From: Oceanobacter mangrovi
GTDB lineage: Bacteria; Pseudomonadota; Gammaproteobacteria; Pseudomonadales; Oceanobacteraceae
NCBI RefSeq assembly: GCF_019740315.1
Contig: NZ_JAHXZR010000002.1
Span: 560,001-624,000, forward strand
Direction of reading: 5' to 3'
DNA: 64,000 nt
Shown: positions 34,159 through 43,069 of the stretch, one piece after another
How the letters are laid out: every line of letters begins with the position of its first letter
Numbering within the stretch: position 1 is the stretch's first letter
Made by a program: the position numbers and the translations under genes
Notes under the pieces: generated by a model
The model's input: only the letters and a program-made list of their open reading frames with translations
Database searches by the model: none
What the model was told of the DNA's origin: nothing

Positions 34159-34830
34159 CAGCCATTCTGCTGGCAATGGACACCAGAGTCGGCCATTGCT
34201 GGCGGCTTCAGTCGGGTCACTGGATTCAGACTGTGGTGGGCAAAGGATCTGCCAGTCCTGATCTCCATCGGTGAAGGCCATGCCGTAGGCGTGCAAATAG
34301 GTGCGATCAGCGGCAGCGCCCTTATAACGGCCATCGCCATCAATCGGACTACCAAGGCTTTTCAGCGCAACCCGAATCTGGTGGGTTTTGCCGGTTTTCG
34401 GGGCCAGCAAGAACAAGCGTTTGCCACTGGCTTCGTCATAGCTCGACATAAACCGGGTGATCGCCGGATTGCTGCAAGAGCGCAACAGTTTCCAGCTGCC
34501 GTTACGGGTTTTTTCCATATCGCCCTTGATCCAGCCCTGCTTTTTGGAAGGTTTGGAGCTGCATTGGGCAAGATAGAACTTGCGAATCTGCTGGTTGGAA
34601 AACAGTTCGCCAAAGCGGCTGGCGCATTCACTGTTTTTGGCCAGTAGCAAAATGCCAGAGGTGACCTTGTCGAGTCGGTGTACTGGCCACAGCGGGCGAT
34701 TGAAATATTGGCTTGCCAGCACGACAGCGCCAGGCTGGTCGTGCTCAGTGTGCATGCTCATGCCGGTTGGCTTGTAAATCGCCAGCCAGTCGTCGGTTTC
34801 CTGCAGGGTGGTAAAACTCGGACAATTCAT
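34129..34830 (-). CDS. RluA-family pseudouridine synthase (TIGR01621-like)
   Basis: A 233-residue protein from the ATG at 34830. WLAIYKPTGMSMHTE opens the catalytic domain, and VHRLDKVTSGILLLAKNSE contains the catalytic Asp of the HRLD motif. GKTHQIRVALKSLGSPIDGD is the conserved RNA-binding/fold block. It lacks an S4 domain. It isomerises uridine to pseudouridine in rRNA or tRNA; the site is unknown. The start is only 4 bases after the stop of a 51-codon ORF, and the 3' end overlaps pap tail to tail by 30 bases, so a few C-terminal codons of each gene are antisense to the other. Confidence 0.85.
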   Translation of the reverse strand: MNCPSFTTLQETDDWLAIYKPTGMSMHTEHDQPGAVVLASQYFNRPLWPVHRLDKVTSGILLLAKNSECASRFGELFSNQQIRKFYLAQCSSKPSKKQGWIKGDMEKTRNGSWKLLRSCSNPAITRFMSSYDEASGKRLFLLAPKTGKTHQIRVALKSLGSPIDGDGRYKGAAADRTYLHAYGMAFTDGDQDWQILCPPQSESSDPTEAASNGRLWCPLPAEWLSPWDIFGRR

Positions 34831-34834
34831 ATAA

Positions 34835-34990
34835 TCAGCGACGGGCTTCTTCTTCCATAAGTTCAAGCAAGCGGCGAGCAATGGCTTCAAACAGCTGGGC
34901 TTGCTCGTTGTCACTGGCGGCGTGGAGGCTATACATCAGACTCTCGATCTCGGAGCGTGACATATAGCGAACGGTTACTGCATTGGTCAT
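34835..34990 (-). CDS. Small 51-residue protein coupled to the pseudouridine synthase
   Basis: A short frame from ATG at 34990 to TGA at 34835: MTNAVTVRYMSRSEIESLMY and on to a helical, acidic/basic C-terminus (LFEAIARRLLELMEEEARR). It lies 9 bases after the stop of the outer-membrane gene and 4 bases before the pseudouridine synthase start, a spacing typical of co-translated genes. The amphipathic composition looks coding. I do not recognise a family. The ribosome site is weak. Confidence 0.55.
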   Translation of the reverse strand: MTNAVTVRYMSRSEIESLMYSLHAASDNEQAQLFEAIARRLLELMEEEARR

Positions 34991-34999
34991 AACAGGGTC

Positions 35000-35560
35000 T
35001 CAGAAGCGGTAGCTGATCATGGCGTTGGTAAGCCAGACGTTCGGGCGCTCACCGGAAATGCCCGCCCGACGATTTTCATTACGATAGTCCTGATCGTCGC
35101 GGAAAGTGGCTGCAACGTCCAGAATGACGGGACCAAGCTGGTAGCCGGTACCAATTTGCCAGCCCCAGCCGTTAAAAATTCCGGTGTGGGAGCCGGCGGT
35201 GCGCTGGATCAGGACCTTGTCGCGGTGCCAGGCTGGGCCTGTGTAAAGCCGGAAACCCGGTTGTGCCAGCCCCCAGCCCCACATTAACTGGGTTTCAAAG
35301 CCGGTGACATCCTGATCGTCGTCGTGGATACGATACCAGATGAAACGGGAGGCGGCGTGGTTACTCTGCGGAAATTCAGCATACAGGCCAAAGCCACGCT
35401 GGCTGCTGTCTGGAAAGGACGGAGCAGAAGGGGATACATCCAGCGCAGTACTGGTGACACCAACGCGGAAATTGGTGGGTTCGCTGTCAGCGGCGGCTGC
35501 CGTTGCGGAAAATGTACTGAGCAGCAGGCTGCTGCCAATACCAACAATGATCGCCTTCAT
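35000..35560 (-). CDS. Small outer-membrane beta-barrel-like protein
   Basis: A 186-residue protein from the ATG at 35560 (AGGGA upstream). A signal peptide (residues 1-24, ending ATAAAA) is followed by alternating amphipathic strands typical of an 8-stranded barrel (GFGLYAEFPQ, ASRFIWYRIH, FETQLMWGWGL, WGWQIGTGYQL) and the C-terminal strand NAMISYRF ending in Phe, the Bam recognition signal. The specific family is not recognised. It lies first in a likely three-gene unit with the 51-residue ORF and the pseudouridine synthase. Confidence 0.7.
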   Translation of the reverse strand: MKAIIVGIGSSLLLSTFSATAAAADSEPTNFRVGVTSTALDVSPSAPSFPDSSQRGFGLYAEFPQSNHAASRFIWYRIHDDDQDVTGFETQLMWGWGLAQPGFRLYTGPAWHRDKVLIQRTAGSHTGIFNGWGWQIGTGYQLGPVILDVAATFRDDQDYRNENRRAGISGERPNVWLTNAMISYRF

Positions 35561-35735
35561 GGCAAAATCCCTGCAGATGATTATGTCGCGAAGGCTAAAC
35601 CAGCGTGCTTCGCGGTTCAAGGTGATTTCTTAGAACCACTGTATTTACAAACAGTGGTTTGTGATGTGTTTGACGAAAAACAGCGATCCATTCCGCCTTG
35701 CGGAGTATGGGATTTGGCTACTTGAGGTTTTCAGA

Positions 35736-35984
35736 TTGGAATGTCGATTAGGCTGTGGAGCCTGTTGTATTGCACCATCCATCAGTTCCGCAATCCCGGG
35801 AATGCCAAATGGTAAACCGGCGGGGGTGCGCTGTATTCAGCTCGATGAGCACAACCTCTGTCGAATCTTCGGTCAGTCGGAGAGACCAGCCGTCTGCGCT
35901 GGATTCAAGGCGGAGGCGGCGATTTGCGGCCAGACCGATCAGCAAGCGCTCGACAATCTGATCTATCTGGAGCAAATCACCTGA
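35736..35984 (+). CDS. YkgJ-family cysteine-cluster protein
   Basis: About 82 residues from a TTG at 35736 with GAGG eight bases upstream; the start fits homologs that begin MECR-x-GCGACC. A GTG at 35661 would give 107 residues. Eight cysteines include [34 protein letters not shown] and AICG, the CxxCxxCC-type cluster of PF03692 (YkgJ), predicted to bind metal such as zinc or an Fe-S centre. The block [18 protein letters not shown] is strongly conserved in gammaproteobacterial members. Function unknown. It converges on the chemoreceptor gene. Confidence 0.75.
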   Translation: MECRLGCGACCIAPSISSAIPGMPNGKPAGVRCIQLDEHNLCRIFGQSERPAVCAGFKAEAAICGQTDQQALDNLIYLEQIT

Positions 35985-35998
35985 TCCGGCTGCTGCAG

Positions 35999-37594
35999 TC
36001 ATAGTCTGAACTGGCGGATCAGTGCATTCAATTGCTGCGACAGCACCTGCAGTTCGTTGGCGGTGTTGCAAGTGGAGTCGGCGCTGCCAACGGTGGCTTC
36101 TGATTCCCGGCTGATCCGGTGAATGCTGGATGACAGTTGCTCACTGATGCGCACCTGCTGTTCCATATCGGCCAGGGTTGACTGGCTGAGCTGGGTCATC
36201 TGGTCCATGCGTTCGATCGTCAGGTTGAGGGCTTCGGCGGCGTCCTGGATGCGTGATACGCCTTCTTCAGCGGTTTCCCGCGCGGTGTGCATGGTGCCAA
36301 CGGCTTTTTGGGCTTCCGTCTGTAGCTGGGCGATCATGGATTCAATTTCACGGGCAGAGTCGTGGGTACGTTGGGACAGAGTGCGTACCTCGTCGGCGAC
36401 AACGGCAAACCCGCGGCCGGATTCGCCAGCCCGCGCTGCTTCAATGGCAGCGTTCAGTGCCAGCAGGTTAGTCTGCTCGGCAATTTCCTTGATAACGACC
36501 AATACGCTACCGACGTTGTTGCTACGTTCATCCAGCGAACCAATAACGCCGGACGTTTCCAGTATCGAGTCTTTCATTGCCATGATGTGATCAACGGCCA
36601 CCGAGGTCTTGCTCATGCCGTCATTGGCGACCTGGCGAGCCTCCAGCGCCGACTGGCTGCTGGCGCGAGCGTTGTCGGTGACGGTTGCGGTGCTGGACAT
36701 CAGATCATCAATACCGTGCAGAATCTGGCTGGTTTCGGCGCGTTGCTTTTCAGCCGCCTGACGAGCTTGTTCAGCGCTCGTCAGGATATTGCTGGCGCTG
36801 GTTTCGACCTGGCCGGATGAGCTGGCTACCGCCTTGAGTGAGTTGGCGATGCGGTTGAGCATGTGATTGAGGGTTTTGGCGGTTTGACCAATTTCGTCAG
36901 TGCTGGAAGCGTCCAGTTGCAGGGTCAGGTCTGAGCTTTCTTCAATCTGGGTTAGAGTACGCTGCATCTTGTGGGTTGGTGAAACGATCAGCTTGCGCAG
37001 TAACAGCGACAAAATCACCAGCGCGGCCAGCATCATGCCACCTTGTAGCGACGCCAGCTCGATCATGTTGCTGTTGATCTGTTGGTCAATCTCATTCATC
37101 GAATAGGTGATGCGAGTAGCGCCAATGACTTCTCCTTCCTTGGCCTGGTGGCACAGCAAGCAGTTGGTGCCACGGTAGTTGGACGAGGCCACTACCGGTG
37201 TCACATAAGTGATAGAGCGGCCATCGGGACCATTCTTTTCAACCGACAGCGACTCGCCAGCCAGGGCGCGGTGATCCAACTCATCTTTGGGATATTCGTG
37301 GTCAAGCCCTTTGCCGTAGAGAGAATCGATACGCGGTGCCCGAATCATGCGGGCTTCCAGAATACGCTTGTCGGAAAGCAGTTTTTCGCGCAGCAGCTCG
37401 CGATTTTTGATGGCGCCCGAAACCATCAGCATATTCATGGAATCCAGATAGCCACTGGCCTTGTCATGGAGCAGGTCGTGAACCATGGTGTCGCTGATTT
37501 CCTGCTCTGACTGCATGCTGACCCGGACGGCAATAACCAGCACCAGTAACAGGATCCCCGCGAGGGCAAGATTGAGCTTGTTTTGAATGGTCAT
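35999..37594 (-). CDS. Methyl-accepting chemotaxis protein with heme c motif
   Basis: About 531 residues from the ATG at 37594 (AAGGAATCC upstream). The topology is TM1 (residues 8-25), a periplasmic domain of 160 residues, TM2 (about 187-203), HAMP (about 204-255) and a signalling domain with the hairpin tip [20 protein letters not shown]. The periplasmic domain carries the CxxCH heme c attachment motif at about 145-149 ([13 protein letters not shown]). It resembles Tll0287/DUF3365-type sensor domains that bind a covalent heme. It should signal to CheA in response to redox state, oxygen or NO. Methylation-region Gln/Glu residues flank the tip. No che gene is adjacent. Confidence 0.85.
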   Translation of the reverse strand: MTIQNKLNLALAGILLLVLVIAVRVSMQSEQEISDTMVHDLLHDKASGYLDSMNMLMVSGAIKNRELLREKLLSDKRILEARMIRAPRIDSLYGKGLDHEYPKDELDHRALAGESLSVEKNGPDGRSITYVTPVVASSNYRGTNCLLCHQAKEGEVIGATRITYSMNEIDQQINSNMIELASLQGGMMLAALVILSLLLRKLIVSPTHKMQRTLTQIEESSDLTLQLDASSTDEIGQTAKTLNHMLNRIANSLKAVASSSGQVETSASNILTSAEQARQAAEKQRAETSQILHGIDDLMSSTATVTDNARASSQSALEARQVANDGMSKTSVAVDHIMAMKDSILETSGVIGSLDERSNNVGSVLVVIKEIAEQTNLLALNAAIEAARAGESGRGFAVVADEVRTLSQRTHDSAREIESMIAQLQTEAQKAVGTMHTARETAEEGVSRIQDAAEALNLTIERMDQMTQLSQSTLADMEQQVRISEQLSSSIHRISRESEATVGSADSTCNTANELQVLSQQLNALIRQFRL

Positions 37595-37709
37595 TCTGGA
37601 TTCCTTGTGACCGATCTGAAGCAAATAGAGGTTTTGTTATTCTTAACACTAGCCCAGTAAATTGAAATTGCTCGCATTTCGCAGCTTTGATCATTGGAGT
37701 TTAAAACGC

Positions 37710-38033
37710 GTGTACAAACTTGGATTTTACATACCAGAAAGCCACCTTGAGTTGGTCAAGCAGGCCGTTTTTGATGTTGGCGGCGGCCGAATCGGTGACT
37801 ATGAACACTGCTGCTGGCAGGTTGCCGGTGTCGGGCAGTTTCGCGCTGGAGCAGCGGCCAATCCGTTTATTGGCAAACCCGGAAAACTGGAGACGGTGGA
37901 TGAATATCGGGTTGAATTGGTCGTGGAAGATGCTCTGGTGAGAGCGGTGTTGGCGGCCATGAAGCTGGCGCATCCTTATGAGGAGCCAGCCTTTGATATT
38001 GTGAGGCTGGTTGAAGAAAGCGAACTGCCCTGA
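37710..38033 (+). CDS. NIF3/YqfO-like small domain protein
   Basis: About 107 residues starting at GTG 37710 (TGGAG upstream): VYKLGFYIPESHLELVKQAV. The ends of the fold are marked by GVGQFRAGAAANPFIGKPGK and AHPYEEPAFDIVRL, the latter strongly conserved in the YqfO insertion domain of NIF3 proteins. This is the stand-alone version (PII-like fold), not the full metal-binding NIF3 enzyme. Function unknown. It is divergent from the chemoreceptor and ends convergent with a Nudix gene. Confidence 0.8.
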   Translation: MYKLGFYIPESHLELVKQAVFDVGGGRIGDYEHCCWQVAGVGQFRAGAAANPFIGKPGKLETVDEYRVELVVEDALVRAVLAAMKLAHPYEEPAFDIVRLVEESELP

Positions 38034-38043
38034 GTCGGGCAGT
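38024..38043. terminator. Hairpin at the end of the YqfO-like gene
   Basis: ACTGCCC / GGGCAGT around TGAGTC, including the stop codon. There is no T-run on either side, so it is a weak terminator candidate between convergent genes. Confidence 0.35.
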
Positions 38044-38072
38044 CTGCCAGTGGAGTGAGCACTGCTGAAAAA

Positions 38073-38606
38073 TCAGCCCTGATTGGTGCGAATATCGAAC
38101 AGTTGTGGGCTGGCCGGGGACGGGTCTTGCAGATAGCGTCGCAAGGTTTCTGATACGGTGGCGAAGGCCAGTTCATCCCAAGGGATTTCAGCCGGTTCGA
38201 ACAGCCGCACTTCCAGGCTTTCCGGGCCGGAGGCAAACACGGGCTCGGGTAATTCCGCTTTGAAGAACAGGTGCACCTGGCTGATGTGAATCACGCTGGC
38301 CATGCTGTAAAGCGGCCCCAAAGTGACCTTGGCGGCCGCTTCTTCCCAGGTTTCACGCAAGGCGGCTTCTTCGGTGCTTTCGTGGTTTTCCATAAAACCA
38401 CCGGGCAGGGTCCAGTAACCGTAGCGGGGTTCAATCGCTCTTTTGCACAGCAGAATCTTGCCGTCATAGACCGGAATAGTGCCAGCAACAATACGCGGAT
38501 TGCTATAAAAAATCGTGTTGCATTGAGTGCATACATGGCGTGGCCGGTTATCGTCTTCCGGTATGCGTACTTCGACAGCACCACCGCATTGGCTGCAGTA
38601 TTTCAT
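38073..38606 (-). CDS. Nudix hydrolase with N-terminal zinc ribbon
   Basis: A 177-residue protein. A zinc ribbon (Cys4, Cys7, Cys26, Cys29) is followed by NPRIVAGTIPV and the Nudix box GGFMENHESTEEAALRETWEEA. This layout resembles the back half of NudC-type NADH pyrophosphatases and related NUDIX ribbons that hydrolyse nucleotide derivatives such as ADP-ribose or FAD. The block YSNPRIV just before the catalytic domain is typical. It cleaves a diphosphate linkage with Mg2+; substrate unknown. Confidence 0.85.
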   Translation of the reverse strand: MKYCSQCGGAVEVRIPEDDNRPRHVCTQCNTIFYSNPRIVAGTIPVYDGKILLCKRAIEPRYGYWTLPGGFMENHESTEEAALRETWEEAAAKVTLGPLYSMASVIHISQVHLFFKAELPEPVFASGPESLEVRLFEPAEIPWDELAFATVSETLRRYLQDPSPASPQLFDIRTNQG

Positions 38607-38668
38607 CCCTTCCTCGCTTTCGGACCCAAGGCTACAAATCAGTCGCGAGTATACCCCGTTTGTCTGCT

Positions 38669-39001
38669 TTAGCGATTGGCAATCTGGCGGAACGGAATGA
38701 TGCTGGCAACCGGATCGGCGGACTGACCGCTGACTGATGTTTCGGATTGAGGGCTGTTAAGCAGGGCCTGACGCAGACGGTCAAGCTGGTCATGCATCAT
38801 GCGCGACACCCGCAAGCAGGTGTTCAGCGGAGTTTTGGCCAGCTGGCGTTCCATGTCGATACGGAACTGAAGGCCGCGCAAGCGTCGCTGACTGTGAACT
38901 GGTGAGTTATCGATAAGATCCGCAATCAGTTGCTGGCGCAACTGTTCAAACTCCTGTGGGTTGGACTGCGCAAGTTGCACCATTTCATCAAAAGACGGCA
39001 T
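38669..39001 (-). CDS. DUF3135 family protein
   Basis: A 110-residue protein from the ATG at 39001; another ATG at 39031 is in frame, and neither has a strong ribosome site. MPSFDEMVQLAQSNPQEFEQ, followed by LRGLQFRIDMERQLAKTP, is the family's hallmark. It is mostly helical, with no membrane segment or signal. DUF3135 proteins have no known function. It stands alone and is divergent from the CoA-pyrophosphatase-like gene. Confidence 0.75.
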   Translation of the reverse strand: MPSFDEMVQLAQSNPQEFEQLRQQLIADLIDNSPVHSQRRLRGLQFRIDMERQLAKTPLNTCLRVSRMMHDQLDRLRQALLNSPQSETSVSGQSADPVASIIPFRQIANR

Positions 39002-39176
39002 TTCCACAACGACTACCTCGTAAAAAGTCATAATCGAACTTGCATTTGAGTGGATTTAGTCTACCTCAGTTACATTGTGTTAAAAAACTTATCTCTATGT
39101 TTTGAAACCTGTCTAAACTGTGAGAATTCTATAGTTTGGCCTTTGGAATCTGGTAAGGGTCTGATTTTGAATCTTT

Positions 39177-39197
39177 ACTGAAATAGACCATTTCAGT
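39177..39197. promoter_or_regulatory. Perfect inverted repeat upstream of the CoA pyrophosphatase-like gene
   Basis: ACTGAAAT and ATTTCAGT around AGACC, 65 bases before the gene start at 39262, in a 260-base divergent gap. A dimeric repressor or activator site is likely; the protein is unknown. Confidence 0.45.
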
Positions 39198-39261
39198 GCA
39201 GCCGCTGGCGCTTTGAATTAATTGCTGGAGTAGCAGGTCTGACGACACTAGACTAAACACC

Positions 39262-39870
39262 ATGACGAACGAAGAACTGTTGTCCAGATTGGCGGATCGG
39301 TGGAGCAATCATTCGCCCCGTAAATTTATCCGCACCGGGCTGCGCGAAGCTGCGGTCCTGATTGCTATTTCCGAAGAGCAGGGTGAGCTGTCACTGCTGC
39401 TGACCCGTCGCACTACTGAAATGCCGACCCACAAAGGTGAAGTTGCCTTTCCTGGCGGCAAGCGTGAACAGTATGATGCTGACCATATCGCCACTGCCTT
39501 GCGTGAAGCCGAAGAAGAAGTAGGGCTGGATCCTTCACGTGTTCGGGTGATTGGCGAACTGGATCAGGTGATTTCCAAGTTTGGATTTCTGGTAACGCCA
39601 GTGCTGGCGGTCATTCCTCATGACGTCGAACTGGTCGCCGACAGTCGTGAACTCGATTGTATGTTCCGGGTGCCCTTGTCCTTCTTTTCCCGTGAGCCCG
39701 ATGAGTATTTTCAGCGTGATGGCATTGTGATGCCAACCTGGCGCTACGAGAAATTCCGTATCTGGGGGCTCACTGCCTACATGATTGCCGAGTTGATGAA
39801 TCGCTACTTTGATGCCTCTATCAATGTGGGTCGGGTGGCTGCCGCCAGTCAGGACAGCAACGAAGAGTAA
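39262..39870 (+). CDS. Nudix hydrolase, CoA pyrophosphatase-like (NudL type)
   Basis: A 202-residue protein. LLTRRTTEMPTHKGEVAFPG is the CoA-pyrophosphatase signature preceding the Nudix box GGKREQYDADHIATALREAEEEVG. Enzymes with this combination cleave CoA and its derivatives to 4'-phosphopantetheine and 3',5'-ADP. The remaining fold (VIGELDQVISKFGFLVTPVL) also matches. It lies downstream of a 21-bp inverted repeat and is followed by a DUF1289 gene. Confidence 0.87.
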   Translation: MTNEELLSRLADRWSNHSPRKFIRTGLREAAVLIAISEEQGELSLLLTRRTTEMPTHKGEVAFPGGKREQYDADHIATALREAEEEVGLDPSRVRVIGELDQVISKFGFLVTPVLAVIPHDVELVADSRELDCMFRVPLSFFSREPDEYFQRDGIVMPTWRYEKFRIWGLTAYMIAELMNRYFDASINVGRVAAASQDSNEE

Positions 39871-39939
39871 ACGGCTGTTTACTTGAGCTCTGGCAAGCAG
39901 CGCGTTAGCATTCGCCCCCTTTCAAAGTGGAGACTGCCT

Positions 39940-40149
39940 GTGACGTCCTTAATCCCGGTCAAATCCCCCTGTGTGCATGTATGCATTCTCAATAATGATG
40001 ATGTCTGCGAAGGCTGTTATCGCACGGGTATGGAAATCAGTCGCTGGGGGCGAATGGACAACGCTGAGAAGCAGCTGGTATTGCAAGCCTGTCAGCAGCG
40101 TGAACAGGATTCCGGCAATCTGATGATTTTCTCAGTCGATCAGGACTAG
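39940..40149 (+). CDS. DUF1289 family cysteine-rich small protein
   Basis: About 69 residues from GTG 39940 with GGAG eight bases upstream; an in-frame TTG at 39883 is less likely. SPCVHVCILNNDDVCEGCYR carries the family's four-Cys pattern (CxxxC ... CxxC), followed by TGMEISRWGRMDNAEKQLVL. It is predicted to bind an Fe-S cluster or zinc. Function unknown. It is probably co-transcribed with the Nudix gene before it. Confidence 0.8.
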   Translation: MTSLIPVKSPCVHVCILNNDDVCEGCYRTGMEISRWGRMDNAEKQLVLQACQQREQDSGNLMIFSVDQD

Positions 40150-40188
40150 GCCTTTCTCCCCCTTTTTTTGCTAGTCGAGTTAAAAACT

Positions 40189-41403
40189 ATGTCTGATTAC
40201 GGTCGTTCAGCGGTTATTGGAACCCCTTTCTCTTCAACCGCTACCCGTGTGCTGTTGTGTGGCTCCGGAGAGCTGGGCAAGGAAGTGGTTATCGAGTTGC
40301 AGCGCCTGGGATGCGAAGTGATTGCGGTTGATCGTTACGCCAATGCACCAGCCATGCAGGTGGCTGATCGCAGCCACGTGATCAGCATGCTGGACGGCGC
40401 GGCCTTGCGTCAGGTGATCGAGGCTGAACAGCCACATCTGATTGTGCCTGAAATCGAAGCCATTGCTACCGATACGCTGGCAGAGCTGGAACAGCAGGGC
40501 TTCAATGTGGTGCCTACTGCCCGCGCCACCCAGCTGACCATGAATCGTGAAGGCATTCGTCGTCTGGCTGCTGAAGAACTGCAAGTGCCAACTTCCAGTT
40601 ACCGCTTTGCTGCTGATGAGGCCGAATATTATCAGGCAGTTGCTGAAATCGGTTTGCCATGTTTGATCAAACCGATCATGAGTTCTTCCGGTAAGGGCCA
40701 GAGCTTCGTACGTAACGAAGATCAGCTGGCAGCTGCATGGGAATACGCTCAGCAGGGTGGTCGTGCTGGCAAGGGCAAGGTAATCGTTGAAGGCTTTGTT
40801 GATTTTGACTTTGAAATCACCTTGCTGACCATTCGTCATAGTGATGGCCAGGGTGGTACCGCTACCAGCTTCTGTGAGCCGATCGGTCATCGTCAGCAAG
40901 ATGGTGATTATCAGGAGTCCTGGCAGCCGCAGGCGATGACCGCAGCCGCGCTGCAGTCCGCTCAGGCGATTGCTGCCAAGGTTACTGAAGCACTGGGTGG
41001 TTGGGGCTTGTATGGCGTTGAGCTGTTTGTAAAAGGCGATGAAGTGATTTTCAGTGAAGTGTCGCCACGTCCTCACGATACCGGACTGGTTACGCTGATT
41101 TCGCAGGAGCTGTCAGAGTTTGCCCTGCATGCACGGGCAATTCTCGGGCTGCCGATTCCGTTCATTCGCCAGTACGGCCCGTCGGCATCGGCAGTGCTGC
41201 TGGTTGAAGGCCAGTCAACGACTATGACCTACGGTAATCTGTTTGCTGCATTGACAGAACCGGGCACGCAGCTGCGTTTGTTTGGCAAGCCGGAGATGTC
41301 GGGCAAACGTCGTCTGGGCGTGGCGCTGGCACTTGATGAAAACATCGAGCAGGCGCGCCAGAAAGCCACCCGCAGCGCTACAGCGATTGATGTCACGCTT
41401 TGA
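40189..41403 (+). CDS. purT: Formate-dependent phosphoribosylglycinamide formyltransferase
   Basis: A 404-residue ATP-grasp enzyme from the ATG at 40189. [20 protein letters not shown] is the N-terminal nucleotide-binding fold, [17 protein letters not shown] the ATP-grasp loop, and [17 protein letters not shown] the metal/ATP site. It makes formyl-GAR from GAR, formate and ATP in purine synthesis. fdhA, a formate producer, lies 17 kb away and is not linked. Its stop is 6 bases from that of the convergent diguanylate cyclase gene. Confidence 0.93.
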   Translation: MSDYGRSAVIGTPFSSTATRVLLCGSGELGKEVVIELQRLGCEVIAVDRYANAPAMQVADRSHVISMLDGAALRQVIEAEQPHLIVPEIEAIATDTLAELEQQGFNVVPTARATQLTMNREGIRRLAAEELQVPTSSYRFAADEAEYYQAVAEIGLPCLIKPIMSSSGKGQSFVRNEDQLAAAWEYAQQGGRAGKGKVIVEGFVDFDFEITLLTIRHSDGQGGTATSFCEPIGHRQQDGDYQESWQPQAMTAAALQSAQAIAAKVTEALGGWGLYGVELFVKGDEVIFSEVSPRPHDTGLVTLISQELSEFALHARAILGLPIPFIRQYGPSASAVLLVEGQSTTMTYGNLFAALTEPGTQLRLFGKPEMSGKRRLGVALALDENIEQARQKATRSATAIDVTL

Positions 41404-41409
41404 TTGAAT

Positions 41410-43029
41410 TCAGGAGGGGTTGGGCGTCGGTGTCTCGGCGATCAATTCCTGACAATAGCGTAATTCCCGCACGCAACTCTGATTGCGACCACTGGCCTTG
41501 GCGTCATAGAGCGCCAGGTCAGCACACTTGACCCAGTCTGCCAGCTGAAATTTGTTCAGCCAGTCATCGCCTTCCTGTTGGTGAATCCAGGCAATACCAA
41601 CGCTGATCGTCAACTGTGCTGCCGTTGGTGAGCTGTGATGGGCAATGGCAATTCGCTCAATCGGCTCATGAATCCGGCGGGCAATTTCTTCCACTTCCTT
41701 GCGGGTGCCGGCTTGTAGTAGCAGCGAAAACTCTTCGCCACCCCAACGTGCCAATGATTCGTTGGTGTCGATACCGCCCAATGCGCGTGCCACTTGCTGC
41801 AGCACCATGTCACCACGTGGATGGCCATAACTGTCGTTGTAGCGCTTGAAATGATCGATATCGACCAGAATCAGCACTTTTGACAGCGGCTGGAGATGCA
41901 ATCGCTCCCAGGCTTTCAGCAGGCGATCATCAAAACCGCGGCGATTCAGAACCGATGTCAGCGAATCCGTGCGGCTCAACTCTTTCAGCTGGGTGTTTTG
42001 CAGTCGAATGGTTTCGACCATCTGGTTGTGGGAATTGGCAGCTCGTACCAGCTCAGCAATGCGTAAGCCACCCCGAACCGGGAATGGTGTGATTTTGCCA
42101 GTTTCGGCCGTCTCCCTCAGGTGGGCTTCTGCCCGTTTTAACGGAGAGACGATGAGGCGCAAAATCAGCGCAAAAATCATCGCTGGCACCATGCCCAGTA
42201 GCACCAGTTCTTTCCATACTTCACTCCCCAGCAAGTCTGGTACGCGGGTATTGGGGTCGCTGATTTCCAAACATAAAACCGGTTTTTGCAGCGGTGAGTA
42301 GAGACAGCGAACAAAGGTTGTTCTGGGTTCATCGACCGGTGCGTCCAGAGCAGGGGAATTATCGACCCAGGGCAACAGGTTAACTTGCAAACGTGTCAGC
42401 CGCTCCTTGGTTGCCAGGCTGTCGGCTTCGATGCTGCGGCTGAAAATCAGCCAGCCGTTGGAGGGCTGGTCACGATTAGAGGGCAGCACAGGGTGGGCGG
42501 CAACAATGCTGGCCTGGCCGTTAATTTTGATGATGCCGCTGCGAGGTCCATCGAGACTTAGCAGCTGCTGCAGCTCCTGAAAGGTATCGTTGTCGAGATT
42601 TTTGGGGGTCGACAGCCGCTCTTCCTCCGCGTCATAGAGAAAGATGTCGATTGGCTGCTGTTGTGCATCAAGGATGATTACATTATTCAGGTGCAGGGAA
42701 ACAAAAGTGTCAGCAACAAAATTGGATTCGATGTATATGGCGTCTCTGTTGCGGATGTAATTCCAGGTGTCATCCCAGACGGAATAGTCCTGTACCGTAA
42801 CTTCCAGCTGCTCCTGATCGATGTCAAAGGCTTCCTCCAGGCTCCCCATACTGGCCTGTTGGTGGCGCACGACGTCGGCCACCTCCTTCGGGTGAACCAC
42901 CAGGGTCCGAAAGCTCACCAGTCCTGCCAGCCAGAACAGCAGATAGCCCAATACCAGAGTCAGGTAAAGGGTCTTGATGGAAATATCCAGAGCTCTCAGG
43001 GTCTTGTCTCCTGTGCTGAGCGGTATCAC
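41410..43029 (-). CDS. Membrane diguanylate cyclase with CHASE4 sensor
   Basis: About 539 residues from a GTG at 43029; the exact start is uncertain. TM1 (about 18-40) and TM2 (about 275-293) enclose a periplasmic CHASE4-type domain with DYSVWDDTWNYI. The GGDEF domain (about 365-530) has DIDHFKRYNDSYGHPRGD and the active motif as ARWGGEEFSLLL, so it should make c-di-GMP from GTP. The inhibitory I-site (RxxD) is replaced by DTNE, suggesting less feedback inhibition. It is the second of two tandem cyclase genes. Input ligand unknown. Confidence 0.88.
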   Translation of the reverse strand: MIPLSTGDKTLRALDISIKTLYLTLVLGYLLFWLAGLVSFRTLVVHPKEVADVVRHQQASMGSLEEAFDIDQEQLEVTVQDYSVWDDTWNYIRNRDAIYIESNFVADTFVSLHLNNVIILDAQQQPIDIFLYDAEEERLSTPKNLDNDTFQELQQLLSLDGPRSGIIKINGQASIVAAHPVLPSNRDQPSNGWLIFSRSIEADSLATKERLTRLQVNLLPWVDNSPALDAPVDEPRTTFVRCLYSPLQKPVLCLEISDPNTRVPDLLGSEVWKELVLLGMVPAMIFALILRLIVSPLKRAEAHLRETAETGKITPFPVRGGLRIAELVRAANSHNQMVETIRLQNTQLKELSRTDSLTSVLNRRGFDDRLLKAWERLHLQPLSKVLILVDIDHFKRYNDSYGHPRGDMVLQQVARALGGIDTNESLARWGGEEFSLLLQAGTRKEVEEIARRIHEPIERIAIAHHSSPTAAQLTISVGIAWIHQQEGDDWLNKFQLADWVKCADLALYDAKASGRNQSCVRELRYCQELIAETPTPNPS

Positions 43030-43069
43030 TCAAGCTTAGTGAATTTCGAAACGTCCGCCAGTTTGTTCT

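Noticed and set aside
40234-41076. A 280-codon minus-strand frame inside purT
   Set aside because: Antisense shadow of purT; no recognisable domain.
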